A stretch of 64,000 nucleotides of DNA from Isoetes taiwanensis. Taxonomy: Eukaryota > Streptophyta > Lycopodiopsida > Isoetales > Isoetaceae. The position numbers and the translations under genes are program-made. The notes under the pieces are model-generated. The model was given only the letters and a program-made list of their open reading frames with translations, ran no database searches and was not told the origin of the DNA. Shown here in pieces: positions 32,396-42,886 of this stretch. The stretch spans positions 622,001 to 686,000 of the forward strand of contig JAJEKV010000177.1 in the NCBI GenBank assembly GCA_021234155.1, in the 5' to 3' direction. Position 1 is the first letter of the stretch; each line of letters opens with the position of its first letter.

Positions 32396-33007
32396 TCTTC
32401 TCTAGATGTGTCTTGGATCATTTAAAGCTATATACTCATATTTATCAAAAGTGTTTCCTATAAGGTAGACTACTCCATCCTCATAGACAAGCTCCTAAAT
32501 GCATTTGGGGATTGCTTGATGGAATACTAATATTCGAGAGATCTTCAAACATGGTATCGCAATCGTTCTGATGCAATAATACAGTCGTAATTTTGAGACC
32601 TGTGATTTAAGGTTGGTTCACGGAGCAACACTTCGAAAACAGGTGGTGTAGGGATATTCTGCACACATGTGAAACACAATTACCACATCCAAACATCCAA
32701 ATCTAGGAAATCTCATATCTTGGACAATTGTAGGAAAAAGGCAAAATTTAGGGCAATATGCCATTTCCTTGAAATGTTATAGTTTTGAAGTTACTGTGGA
32801 ATGGAGGACCATCAATAGGGGTGGGTGAATTTTGCTTTAGCGTCTCATGTGGCTCCTCTTGGAATCAAGGATCGCAAAGGCTATGCCGAATGAGCATGTC
32901 GCTCAAGATAATCGGCTGTGTTAAGAAATGGGCCTCCTTGAGAGAATATTGGGGCATCTTGAATGCGAGGATGGGGAGCAGAAATTTAGCATTGGAGAAG
33001 CTTTTAG
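32396..33007. other. Spacer, no gene seen
   Basis: Holds the 3' flank of the HIPP-like gene and an 80-codon ORF (32785-33027) without recognisable homology; it ends in the LINE tail sequence, so it is probably a chance frame. Confidence 0.4.
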
Positions 33008-33125
33008 AATATAATAGAATAGAATAGAATAGGTTTTTAGCGTCCACGGAGACCAATTGGCCTATGGGACCCAAACAAATAGAGAAAATAAGAAAATCTT
33101 CTAATGATCCCCTATATAATCTGAT
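33008..33125 (-). mobile_element. 3' end of an RTE-like LINE, (TATTC)n tail
   Basis: The pentanucleotide run and the adjacent CGTCCA(C)(G/T)GAGACCAAT and GGCCTATGGGACCC match the 3' end of the LINE at 26838. Only about 110 bp remain, so this is a short 5'-truncated insertion. Confidence 0.8.
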
Positions 33126-33246
33126 ATTTCAAGTTTTCAACCAGAAATGTGTATATCGACCCGAATAGAAACTAGCAGAACTGCAGGGTTGGGAAATAGT
33201 CAACGGAACGACAGGAACAGTCGCGTACATAGAGACCGATGAGCAG

Positions 33247-33543
33247 ATGGGAGACGCGAAAGGCATCACGGTCCACGTCGATATCTCCCTCCACCATATA
33301 GGCGTCAAGCGAGCGGTTGAGTCGCGCACCACCAAATGCCGAGGACCATCTTCAAAAAACGTTCCCCTTTCGGGCGTCGCCATGACGAGGCACAAGAGCC
33401 AGAGCTCCACGATAGAAGGCAACGCAATCATGGTCGTGAGGAGGGTGTTCACGCCCAGGCTACTATACGTGATGCTCTCGCGAATCAAGGACAGGAAGCA
33501 ACTGTCGATCATGTCGCCCGATCATGGCGGTCTTCCAAATTAA
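33247..33543 (+). pseudogene. Pif1/Helitron-type helicase, C-terminal fragment
   Basis: The frame reads ITVHVDISLHHIGVKRAVES, then VPLSGVAMTRHKSQSSTIEG and FTPRLLYVMLSRIKDRKQLS. The A-M-T-x-H-K-S-Q-x-x-T and L-Y-V-x-L-S-R blocks are the last two conserved motifs of Pif1-like helicases, which also form part of Helitron Rep-Hel proteins. Walker A/B motifs are absent. A second copy of the final block lies at about 34698-34800. A competing frame (IRDALANQGQEATVD) covers the same bases, but the helicase reading matches known motifs. Confidence 0.6.
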
Positions 33544-33559
33544 CAAAATGCCGCCAATG

Positions 33560-34690
33560 TAGCCGCTTCAAAACTTGTGGTAATCCCCACTTCCGCCGCG
33601 AGGGGAAACGATACATTTCCAAAACATTTCCCCTTTAAGCATGTAGAAGTAGTTGACATGATCGTGTTGTGGGGTTCTATGTGTATTACTTACCTCTAAT
33701 GATCATTCTTTTCCTTCTTGGCCATTCACACCTGATCCGTATCTTCGTTGGCATTCCTTTTCCAACACATTAAACCTTTAAGCATGTAGAAGTAGTTGTT
33801 TGATGCCCAATACTGAGGTTTTTGATTCATATATAGCACTTTGGACTTTTCCCATTTGGACTTTTGACCACAATAGTCTAGTCTTTTTTCCAAACGCTTA
33901 TTTTGACATGATTGTGTTGTGGGGATTGCGCGAGAAAACCTGATTCAACCATAAGGCTTTTGCCTTTAAATGCCAAACAAGAATACTTGGAAAGTGCATC
34001 GACTTATTGGACAATACTTGGAACATACTTGACATTCTTCAAAACATGTGGTAATCCCCACTTTGCCGCATTTGGGGAATCTGTACATTTCCAAGAAGAC
34101 GCCACGACACGGATTCTCCATAGCGAGGGACCCAATAAGGGGTGTACGATGTAAGATTCATATCTTAACACATTGCCGCTCATTTTGACACAATTGTGTT
34201 GTGGGGTTTATGGTAATCCCCACTTCCTCGTACGAGGTGTTTACGTGATTTAACCATAAGGCTTTGGCCCACAAATGCCAATGTATACTTAGGAAGTGCA
34301 TCGCATTGGACAATCCTTGGAATATACTTGATATTCCTCTCTACTTTGTATAGGGTAAAGCCTCTCTAGTGCAAATACTTTCTTTGATTTACATCTTTAA
34401 ACCTTCTATCTGTATTATTTACCTCTAATGACCATTCTTTTCCTTCTTGGCCATTCGCACAGATCCGTATCTTCGTTGGCATTCCTTTTCCTTATGTGTT
34501 GTTCGCACACAATTCCATTTGGCATCATATCAAACCAGTAATTGGGAAGTCAACGCGCAATTCTTAAAACTCCGTATCATTTCTCAAAGGAATTCAAGCC
34601 TTTGCAGGCATACCGGAAGAAAAAAAAACCTAAGTAGGTCGTTGCCGATCTTCAAATTACCACGGAAAAAGACCAACGCAAACCTGACTG
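33560..34690. repeat. Debris around the helicase copies, repeated pieces
   Basis: GTGGTAATCCCCACTT recurs at about 33578, 34050 and 34209 (GTGGTAGTCCCCACTT at 34804), and TTTTCCTTCTTGGCCATTC with TGATCCGTATCTTCGTTGGC recurs at about 33710-33760 and 34438-34482. The region is a patchwork of duplicated helicase-element fragments; no intact frame. Confidence 0.55.
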
Positions 34691-34697
34691 TACGTGA

Positions 34698-34800
34698 TGC
34701 TCTCGCGAATAAAGGACAGGAAGCAACTGTCGATCGTTTTGCCAATCACGACGGCAGACTTTCAGCCGAACAAAACGCTGCTAATGTAGCCGCTTCAAAA
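34698..34800 (+). pseudogene. Second Pif1/Helitron-type helicase end fragment
   Basis: In the frame with YVMLSRIKDRKQLSIVLP it continues to ...DFQPNKTLLM before a stop. The Q-x-N-K block after the L-S-R motif is typical of the end of Pif1-like helicases. It duplicates the final block at 33460-33530 and extends further, so the two copies were broken at different points. Confidence 0.5.
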
Positions 34801-34899
34801 CCTGTGGTAGTCCCCACTTCGCCATACGAGGGGGAACCGTACATTTCCAGCTTGTCAAAAAGCCATATGAAATATAATCGCTCAAGTAGAAACATTGTT

Positions 34900-35577
34900 G
34901 AAGAAGGAACAAATCAAGCCTTAGAATTGGATTTTCTAGTCATTGGTTCTCATGCTGTTGTGTTCAAGATTTTAGCCTGCATTTTTGCATGGGCCATTTT
35001 ATATTTATTATCCTTTTCTAAAAATTCAATAAAATTGACACGAGGAGAAATTAGTTGTGCATTTTAAAAGGACTATCAATGTTGGCAAGATAAAGACCCT
35101 GGGAACTTGCCGTTTGTCAAGATAAAAAAAGGAAGTATCAAGGAAGTATCTTCCGGATCAGTATTGTCATTTCATTGCATATTAATGATATATGAATTGT
35201 AATTGTTGGGACCTAGGACTCGCATTTTTATCGCCATTACAGAATTACGATGAGATCATACCAATTTTCAAATCTGTGTTGCATTATTTGAGAATAGACT
35301 TGCATTTGTTAAAATCACCACAAATATCAAATGAGGAATGATAAGCTTTGCAGAAAAACCATTTTGACTTTGTCAAAACCTCGAAGCTATGCGTGACAGT
35401 ATGATTTCCCTTCATTCAAAATTGTGAATTGTGTTTTATAATTCAAAATCTTAGGTTGGCTTTGAATATGTTTGCCAAATCGAGAGATGGCTCAGCACTT
35501 CACCTCATTCACAAAATACAGGTGCGGCTGTCCTCTTATTATAATTTGTTCTGCAGAAATGCTTAACTTTTGTCAAT
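34900..35577. other. AT-rich spacer, no gene seen
   Basis: No supported exon. It forms the 3' flank of the iPGAM pseudogene on the minus strand and contains ORF tails without recognisable homology. Confidence 0.4.
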
Positions 35578-36990
35578 CTAAACCACCTCAATCAAAGATG
35601 GTTCATAATCTTCTGGGGCTTCAAAACCAAGTAGGTTAATAATCGTGGCCGCTACATTAGCAAGCCCAGCCTTTGGAAGATCTTTCCTAAACCTAATGTT
35701 CTTCTGCAATCCAGATCCACCTATTGCAATTGGAACCTGCAATAAAAAAAATGCAAGCACAATGAGAATTACCATTATCATAACTTCTTAAAGAGTATGC
35801 AAGTTAAAAGAAAAGGAACAAGCATTACCGGTGCCAATGTATGAGATGTAAGGATTTGAACATTCCCATTTTTGTCCACAGGTTCATTTGTCTTAGGATT
35901 CCTCTTCACCATGTCTTCAGCATTGCCATGATCTGCTGTAATAAGATAGATGCCTCCAACTTGCTCAATAGCATCCACCATTATCTGCAAAGACAAATGC
36001 CTTGCTTATAGTCAATGATTACATATTGCACAAAAAACTAATATGACCAATTTAAAAAAACCAGTCAGAAAATAACCTTGACGGCTTTGTCATCACCCTC
36101 AGTGAAAACAATTGTTGCCTTGAGATCACCAGTATGCCCAACCATATCACCATTTGGTAAGTTCACTCGCACCTAGAGAAAACACAAAGTACTTCAGCAC
36201 AAGATGATAGTAGAAAGATGCCAGACTTAAATATTAACATGACTTACCTGATCAAACCTCCCACTAAGAATAGCTTCCTTCGTCCCTCTCAATCTCCACA
36301 GCCTTCATTAACGGCTTTTCATTGAAGCTTATGCCCTGATTGCTAGGGATTTCAACATACTCCTTCTTCTCCTTGTTAAAGTAACCAGATCTATTTCCAT
36401 TCCAGAAGAATGTGACGTGGCCAAACTTTACTGTCTCACTGCAAGATCATGGGTCAGCTGCAATCATGTGAAGATAATTCAATTCCATAGTAAAATCATT
36501 CCGGAAAGAATGTGGCGTGGCCAAACTTTTACCGTCTCAACCGCAAGATCAAGGGTCACCTGCAATCATGTGAAGATAATTCAATTCCATAGTAAAATTT
36601 ACTCACGCACTTTTAAGCAAATGTACTAATGCCATTATTAAGCTAAATACTCTCCTCGAAGTTCTATCGATTTCGGTGGATACTAAATAGTGACTAGGAA
36701 GCTTTAGCTCGCCATCATCTTGAAGCATCCCCAATATATCCGATCTTGGGAAAATGGACACGATCAAACTTATCAAATTTCTCATATTCCAAAGCCGTGG
36801 CCCGACATAACCATGCGGTCGACGAAATTTACATCATAACAAAGATCCCCATCAACAATAGGCCCAATGACTTCCCATTGTCATCAACAATAACAAAGGG
36901 AGGATAGTATTGATCATTGACCTTGGGATCAGCTTCCTTCAGTTTCTTTAGAGCCTCAAGTGCACTTGTAAATTTATTTGGTCCTTTGAC
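35578..36990 (-). pseudogene. 2,3-bisphosphoglycerate-independent phosphoglycerate mutase pseudogene (C-terminal half)
   Basis: iPGAM interconverts 3- and 2-phosphoglycerate in glycolysis. Exons on the minus strand: 35736-35578 (VPIAIGGSGLQKNIRFRKDL to the stop), 35984-35829 (GGIYLITADHGNAEDMVKRN, with the metal-binding Asp-His), 36172-36077 (VRVNLPNGDMVGHTGDLKAT) and about 36420-36250 (VKFGHVTFFWNGNRSGYFNK), all with good GT-AG borders that keep phase. Further up are FDKFDRVHFPKIGYI, GMLQDDGELKLPSHYLVS and PPFVIVDDNGKS. Damage: one extra base before EAILSGRFDQ, a duplicated block of about 105 bp at 36400-36600, several frame changes, and loss of the N-terminal half with the catalytic Ser. 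The last three exons alone look clean. Confidence 0.9.
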
Positions 36991-38920
36991 GTCTCTGCCT
37001 CAAGCTCTGTAGTAGATGACTAGAAATCTTTGAACTTCCCCATTTTCCATTTATCCGAACGTTTTATAGACGAGCTTATGCCTGGTCTTTCTTAGCTTTT
37101 CCAACAGCCTTTCATTATCTGCTCTAATGCTTTTAAAAAGGAAGGATCTTTACAAAAGTCATCTGTTCTATCTATCATCTAATATGGGATGTCTTGCATG
37201 GGGCATTTATAGAAGCTAGTATAACCTCCAAGAAGTAAATGCACCGTCTTTGCTCATAACATCTTGAAGATGGCGCTGAAAGCCATTGTGTGCCCTTAGC
37301 ATGGCCTTGAGCATCCAATCCTCGGAATACCAATCTTGTACCAAAGATCTCAAAGATCCTTCATAACCATGTATAGCTCTCTAGCTAAAAGCTTGCACCT
37401 GTCCTGCTTCAAGCTATCAAGATCCTTGACCTCATCTAGCAGCCATTTTATGCTTCCTTCTAATTTTTGAAAGTCCAAGAACTTCCATTGGACTAGGTTG
37501 ATTCTGATATGCTTGGTCTTCGCTGCTCTGCTTAACTTTCCTGGAATGTTATAAGCATGAACTAGAAAATCCAAGGTGTTGTATTGTGACGTCTAATGCT
37601 CAATGGCAATGTCGAAGTCCTAAGCTTGGCACCCAAGCCACATGCAGCCATTTAGGGCATAAACGCCCTTCTATACTAGCGGGGGAAGTAGAAAAGCTTT
37701 AACGGGCTTAAAGATGACAAGCTCGGTAGCTTCAGCCATAAAAAGCTTCCCTCTTGATCTTCAAAAGATCACCATGACTATGCAAGCTTTAAAAGAATAA
37801 AAAGCTTATTACGGATCCTTCAAACATGAATGAGTTTGGATCTTTCAAAAATAAACAGACATCTCACTTTTAAAGAGCATTTGTAAGAAAGAGCTCTTCA
37901 CAAAGCAATAAAGCAAACATTCCAAGAAATGAGCATTTCCAAGAAGGAGCTTCAAAATCCATAAACCAGCAGGATTCTTACCGAGAGATTCGATATTTAG
38001 ACATCCTTCAGGAGAGCCGAAGAGAAAAAAAGAAAAAAAAAGACAAATGCGGTGCAAACGTGGTTTGAAGTCCTTGTGTTGAGGCCGAGAATGGTGAGAC
38101 GAACTTGTCATTCTCGGCTATTCGAAGGAAATTAGTTGGCCAGATTCACGGCGAAGGGCGGAAATTGGGAGGCCCATGTCTCAACCTTGCCGCATCGATT
38201 CAAACTTCGAACCGGCCCGACGCGGGTTTCGGCCAATCCCTCCGGCAAAAGCGAGCCGTAAAATATAATGGAAAAGGGATGACAAATATAAAAGGGGGAA
38301 GAACATCTCTCGCCATAGACATCGTAGTTTTCTTACGACACTGTTTTTTGAAGTAAACATGAAAAGAAGATTCCGGCTGACTACAACATTCTCAAAGCGA
38401 AAGGATTTGTTCCGCCATAGCCGAGCATCGCTCTCCATACCCGAACTTATGTTGCTCAAAAGGATTTTGTCCTCTAGTTATAACACCTCAAGGCAGTGCC
38501 AAGCAGAGCTCAAGAGCTATGCCACCGCCATAGCAAGAAAGAGAAACACGGCCGTCGCCATCGGGATCTGCCATAGCCGAGTTGCGAAAGATTTTTAGAG
38601 TTTTCTAATTTCCCTGGCCGTACGATTCGAAATTAGAGAATCGGACGGCTCAAATTGATTTTGGGTGACGTGGCACGACACGTGGCATAGCTAGAATTGC
38701 AGCCTTTTGTGCAGGGGGGGTTAGGCAACCCTGCTAAAAACTATCAGCAATGCACTAAATCGAAAATCTTCAGTTTGCAAATAGGCCTAGGAAATACCCT
38801 TTTGGGAATGCCATATTGTATTTTGATATATCATAGTGTATTTTCACTATGGCATGCCACCATATACAAATAGAGTATTGCATTAATACTGGAGTATTCC
38901 GGCGGCTTGGAAGCTAGGCT
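36991..38920. other. Spacer with unassigned ORFs
   Basis: A minus frame at 37350-37574 (LVQWKFLDFQKLEGSIKWLL) looks like a helical protein fragment but was not recognised. The segment 38100-38600 is more GC-rich and ends the AT-rich part. No splice-supported exon was found. Confidence 0.35.
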
Positions 38921-39322
38921 ATGGCGCCTTCTGCGCCTCAAAGGATCCAGACAAGCATGGCCACACTTTATGGCATAATGGGCGCTTTTTGTGTTGTATT
39001 TCCAGAGATAGTATTACGGCTATCATTTAAGCCTATCCATCAATTCAATATCCCAGTTTCTCGTGTTTTAATGCAGTGTTTCGGCGCTCAGGCCATGACC
39101 GTAGCCCTGCTTCTTTACGCTTCAGAAATGACAAAGCGCACCTTCCAGTTATTTGGTTTGGCTATGGCGCCATACATCTGCTTTAATTTGTGGTTTGGAA
39201 TTGGTCCTGGAAGAGGGCTTTTCACACTCTTCATTTGGCTGGATTTTATTGGGAATATTTTGTTTATGTGGGGCTCTTGGCTTGGCTACAGTTCTCTGAA
39301 GCAGCATGAACGTGTTCACTAA
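38921..39322 (+). CDS. Small multi-pass membrane protein, unknown
   Basis: A complete 133-codon single-exon frame from ATG 38921 (context GCTATGGCG) to TAA. Hydrophobic stretches at about residues 16-34 (YGIMGAFCVVFPEIVLRL), 49-68 (CFGAQAMTVALLLYA), 76-93 (LFGLAMAPYICFNLWFGI) and 99-122 (LFTLFIWLDFIGNILFMWGS) predict four membrane segments. The N-terminus is polar and the end basic (SLKQHERVH). No family recognised. It is one of the few frames in the window with no visible damage. Upstream sequence (38860-38900) is AT-rich with TATACAAATA. Confidence 0.65.
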   Translation: MAPSAPQRIQTSMATLYGIMGAFCVVFPEIVLRLSFKPIHQFNIPVSRVLMQCFGAQAMTVALLLYASEMTKRTFQLFGLAMAPYICFNLWFGIGPGRGLFTLFIWLDFIGNILFMWGSWLGYSSLKQHERVH

Positions 39323-40194
39323 AAAGGTATGCTTATATTGTGCTTCTGGCTTCTCTTTTTTAGCATGATCATACTCTGTTGAATATGGAAAAGGCACCTG
39401 CACCATTTGCTCCAGTTATTGCTTTACTTGCATCAAATGGTTGATTTTTGTAGTGGATTTATCTCCAACTTAGAGCTGTGGCCTGCATTACAGACTGTTT
39501 TCCATTGACTATTCCAGACTTTTTCACAAAACTAGTCATAGGAAGGAACGTACATTTTCTGCCTTTGGGTTTAAATGTAATTTAAATAGTTCATCCATTA
39601 TTTCTTAGTGCGTTCCGTCCAGTTTCTGAATCTCAAAACTCTTTGGTTCTACAATTGGATATGCAACCACAAGATTGCAATCTGCCGGCCTGGTGGAATC
39701 TGGGCCTTAGAACTCAAACATATGAATAGGATTCCACCATCACATGAGCCTGGGGAATCGAACCCCAGTTCCAATCCAATGCTCAAGGCTTACTATGGGA
39801 ACCACAAGATAAATATTATTATAATCAACAACATATATGCACTAGCAATTTTTATTTTTTATTTTTTATTTTTTTTAGGGAACGAATTTTTATATTTTGT
39901 ATTAAAAGATTAAAAAGTACAATGTTACACTGCTTATAGAGAATTACTACAGGAGTAATCTCGACATCTTCATTCTCCACATGCAGGAACTTATTAATTG
40001 CTCTAGAAGCTGATATCCTTGAGAAGCTCATAAGGCCTATCCGCATCGTAACCAGATTAAGCAAGATGATCTGTAGTTGCCAAGAAGCACTTGAAAATAA
40101 TTCATCTCATCCACAGACACTTGCAAATGATCTGAATAACCAATAGCAAAATAATTTACAGGAAACCTTCACGAATCATATGTTACAAAAATAC
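39323..40194. other. Spacer with a possible SINE
   Basis: Apart from the B-box-bearing sequence near 39754, no coding exon was supported; T-rich runs at 39850-39875. Short ORFs at 39608-39913 and 39852-40064 are not recognised. Confidence 0.4.
39690..39830 (-). repeat. Candidate tRNA-derived SINE (B box)
   Basis: On the minus strand, GGTTCGATTCC (plus 39754-39764) matches the RNA polymerase III B-box consensus inside a GGGG...CCCC stem like a tRNA T-arm. No convincing A box or full cloverleaf was seen, so it is not a functional tRNA gene as read. Confidence 0.35.
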
Positions 40195-40446
40195 CTTTTT
40201 GATTGGGGAAACATTATTGGTCTGTTGGGCCTCTGCTTTGTCGTCTTCAATTCTATAATAGCGCTGGAGAGTCCATCGTTCTTTATTTTTCAAAGGCCTA
40301 CTATGCTTATCTAATGCAACAGGATCCGAAAATTTCTTATCAACAAGCATGGACCGGAAACGAGCATCCACATGCAGCTTCTTCTTACCTCATGGTAGCT
40401 TCTGAAATTTGGGATCATTCTGGAGCTTGGAGAAGCGAGGATCCAT
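40195..40446 (-). pseudogene. ESF1-like (pre-rRNA processing) first exon with premature stop
   Basis: From Met 40446 the frame reads MDPRFSKLQNDPKFQKLP, TGA at 40392-40390, then GKKKLHVDARFRSMLVDKKF, DPVALDKHSRPLKN and LQRYYRIEDDKAE, ending at a donor (AAG/GTATTT). The DPRF repeat, R-F-x-x-M-x-x-D-K-x-F and Y-Y-R-I-E-x-x-D blocks are the start of ESF1, a nucleolar factor for 18S rRNA maturation. The TGA sits where Arg (CGA) would fit, so a single C-to-T change may have killed it. Later ESF1 exons were not found, so this is probably a gene fragment. Confidence 0.7.
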
Positions 40447-40839
40447 AATGAGTGGTTGCTTCTATTTCCGCCTATCTATTATTTACAGTGATATGCACTA
40501 GCATAGAAATCAACCAAAAAACCTACTTCCTATTTTTGAACGATGAAGTTGAGGTAAAGGATATGGGCTCAAATAGCTGCAATGGCATAAGAGTCAGTCC
40601 AATAACCTCTTTTAACCAAGCCTCAGAATTCCAACGCATACAATCATTCTTCCGAGCCTACAAAAACAGCCCAAGAAATGTTTTACCAAACATCTTAAAT
40701 CACCAAATAAAGCTTGCTTTTATACACAACAAAGCAGTCTTCCTACCGACAAAAGCCAAAATAAAACCTCTCCGAAACAAGGACTGATCCACTCACTAAA
40801 AAAAATAGAAGAAAAGCTAAGGCCTAATGATAGAGATAA

Positions 40840-41006
40840 TACACACGACAAACGTCTGAGCCGATGATGAGGATCCTTATTCTTTCACAGAAATTACTGC
40901 AGGAATCACAAAATGGCTGCCAATTAGCATTGCCAGATCCTCTGTAAGCTATGTAGTACGTCTCAGTTGCAGCCGATGCAACGCCAAAAAGAACAAAGGT
41001 AAGGAT
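40840..41006 (-). pseudogene. CASP-like membrane protein, exon fragment
   Basis: After an acceptor (GATGCAG/ATC at 41006) the frame reads ILTFVLFGVASAATETYYIA, YRGSGNANWQPFC and SNFCER. The hydrophobic helix followed by Y-x-A-Y-x-G and W-x-x-x-C ... F-C is the second extracellular loop region of CASP-like (CASPL, UPF0497) four-helix membrane proteins. Other exons were not found nearby. Confidence 0.65.
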
Positions 41007-41048
41007 CTGCATCAGATTGGGGTTAACTAATTCCTTAATAAATCTCAA

Positions 41049-41735
41049 ATGATTTGCTATAAAGAGCCAAAATTTTGCTGAAAATCACGTGGATTAAGCC
41101 CAAAATAGTATGGAGAAACTGATAAACATAGCAAATTTTGGTAGCAAGGCCAGAGCACTGTAAGAAACAAACAGGGAGTTTGTTCCATCAAAATCTCTAT
41201 TTTTTGAAGAGTAAAACAGGGGATTTTTGAAACAAAAATCCCATTTTGAAAAGTAAATAACTTAAAACACAAGAAGCTCTTGTATGCGCTCCATTTCATG
41301 CAGTTAGCGCAATCCTTAGAAATGACCCAACAGAAGATCAGAACAAGCAGGCCCGTGCACTGCCAAGTCTGGAGCCACAAGTCACCGCGTGTGGCAGCAT
41401 TGTCGATGCCTTTACTGAATGCCCGATTCAACGCAATTACTGGATGTAATGACCATAGGGTTCATATTACGAACAAAATCTTCGAGTCCAAATAGACAAT
41501 TGACCACGTTCTTGAGCCAAGAAAATGACAACTTGCGTTCATATCATTTACACGACTCCACACAAAACAATCAAGAACCAACACAAAAGAACGAAACAGA
41601 ACCCATGAAAACACAACCTCAGGCCATCGGAGGGCAACCCCTCGTGCGCAGCACCTTGTTTCATTTCTTTCAATTGAAGCGTTTTTGCTTTAATCTTGGA
41701 AATGTATTCCTCTACAGATTTACCTCAAGCTCCAC
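41049..41735. other. Spacer, no gene seen
   Basis: Small ORFs on both strands (41057-41431, 41280-41495, 41419-41781) have no recognisable product; the right part leads into the copia fragment. Confidence 0.4.
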
Positions 41736-41739
41736 CAAG

Positions 41740-42115
41740 TCATTGCTTGGAGTAGCAGGAAACAAAAATCAATTGCAGTAATCACATATGAAGTAGAGTA
41801 TATGGAAATATGCGTAGCCACAAAAGAAGCCATTTGGCTTAAGAAGTTGATGGCAGATCTTGGAGTGACTCAAAAGAATGCAACTCTAATTGTAACTGAC
41901 AATTGAGCTACAATAAGTTTGGTCAGGAATGCATGCAACTTCACCAAAGCTAAACACATTGAGGTACAATTTCATTCTACTTGAGAAAAGGTTGAGGAAG
42001 GCTGCTTAAAGACCTTGGAACTCACATAACAACAGCAGATGTGTTGATCAAACCACTTCCCAGAAAGAGCTTTGTCAAGTGCATCGAAGATGAAATACGA
42101 GCCCTTTCTCATTGG
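41740..42115 (+). pseudogene. Ty1/copia pol remnant (RNase H end)
   Basis: The frame reads SRKQKSIAVITYEVEYMEIC, ATKEAIWLKKLMADLGVTQK, then LIVTDN, stop, ATISLVRNA, KAKHIEVQFHST and EKVEEG. This is the RNase H end of a copia polyprotein, with several stops and frame changes. GAGGGGGAGCAGCC at 42119-42132 looks like its polypurine tract, with an LTR remnant following. Confidence 0.85.
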
Positions 42116-42429
42116 ACTGAGGGGGAGCAGCCTAGTTACAGTTTGAGTTTGATTTGTAGAAGTTAGCTATTTCATGTCTACAGTAATAGAAGCAGTTTGA
42201 TTCGTATAAGTTAGTCTATGTGAAGTTTGTTCGCTGAGAGAAATGTCTTTTCTTGTCCATGCTTCTTTAGTGCTCTCTACAACATCAATTTGGGGAATCA
42301 TCGTATCAAGGTACCTGATCATACAATTCTCTGCCTCCCAGGCCGTTTGCTACCACTTGAGTAGTGCTTCCCTTTCTACACTAGATCACATACTCTTTCC
42401 TCCATCACTTCCTTCAAATGTCGATACTC

Positions 42430-42629
42430 ATAAACTGAGCTATTGTTGAAGCAGAGGTTTTCCTTCCAGCTACTAGACAGGGCTCATCTCCCGAGACTAC
42501 ATGCCAGAGACCATTTTCTTCAAGCTTGCCTCGAACATTGATGAACTAATAGTAGACATTAAAGTGAGATAATTTCTCAATCCTGCCCATCGTGACTGAG
42601 AGTCGAGCAGGTCCCTAACCACAGGATTT
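42430..42629 (-). pseudogene. Ty1/copia gag start, second element
   Basis: Downstream (minus sense) of the primer site, frames read MGRIEKLSHFNVYY and GKLEENGLWHVVSGDEPCLV, as at the start of copia gag proteins. Truncated to the left, where the other copia remnant lies. Confidence 0.6.
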
Positions 42630-42646
42630 GACCTGCTCTAATACCA
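42630..42646 (-). other. Primer-binding site, initiator Met tRNA type
   Basis: On the minus strand TGGTATTAGAGCAGGTC starts directly after the LTR end. It matches the plant copia primer site for initiator tRNA-Met (TGGTATCAGAGC) with one change. Confidence 0.85.
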
Positions 42647-42886
42647 TGAAAAACAAAGTGCAAGATAGGTCTAGGGAACTCCTTTTCATTGATTAGAATT
42701 TCCAAGTTATACATTTCAGTGTTTTTATAATAGAAACTAATAAAGTTTTAGACGGTTGCCATAATTCTCTTGTTGTTTCCCCACAAATCATGCAACTGTA
42801 TGATAGAAGCCCTAGACTTAGACTTTAGGAACAGAAATATCAAACTCTAAATAAAGCATATACGTGTCAAGGCTTGTATTCCAACA
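42647..42886 (-). mobile_element. Ty1/copia LTR (240 bp)
   Basis: Plus strand TGAAAAACAAAG ... TTGTATTCCAACA; on the minus strand it begins TGTTGGAATACAAG and ends CA directly before the primer-binding site. TG...CA ends and the abutting primer site define it well. Only this LTR and a piece of gag remain. Confidence 0.85.

Noticed and set aside
33336-33638. Alternative frame IRDALANQGQEATVD shared by both helicase copies
   Set aside because: The similarity between copies is at DNA level and shows in all frames; only the other frame matches known helicase motifs.
39690-39830. Functional tRNA gene
   Set aside because: Only the B box/T-arm matches; no anticodon arm, A box or acceptor pairing could be assembled.
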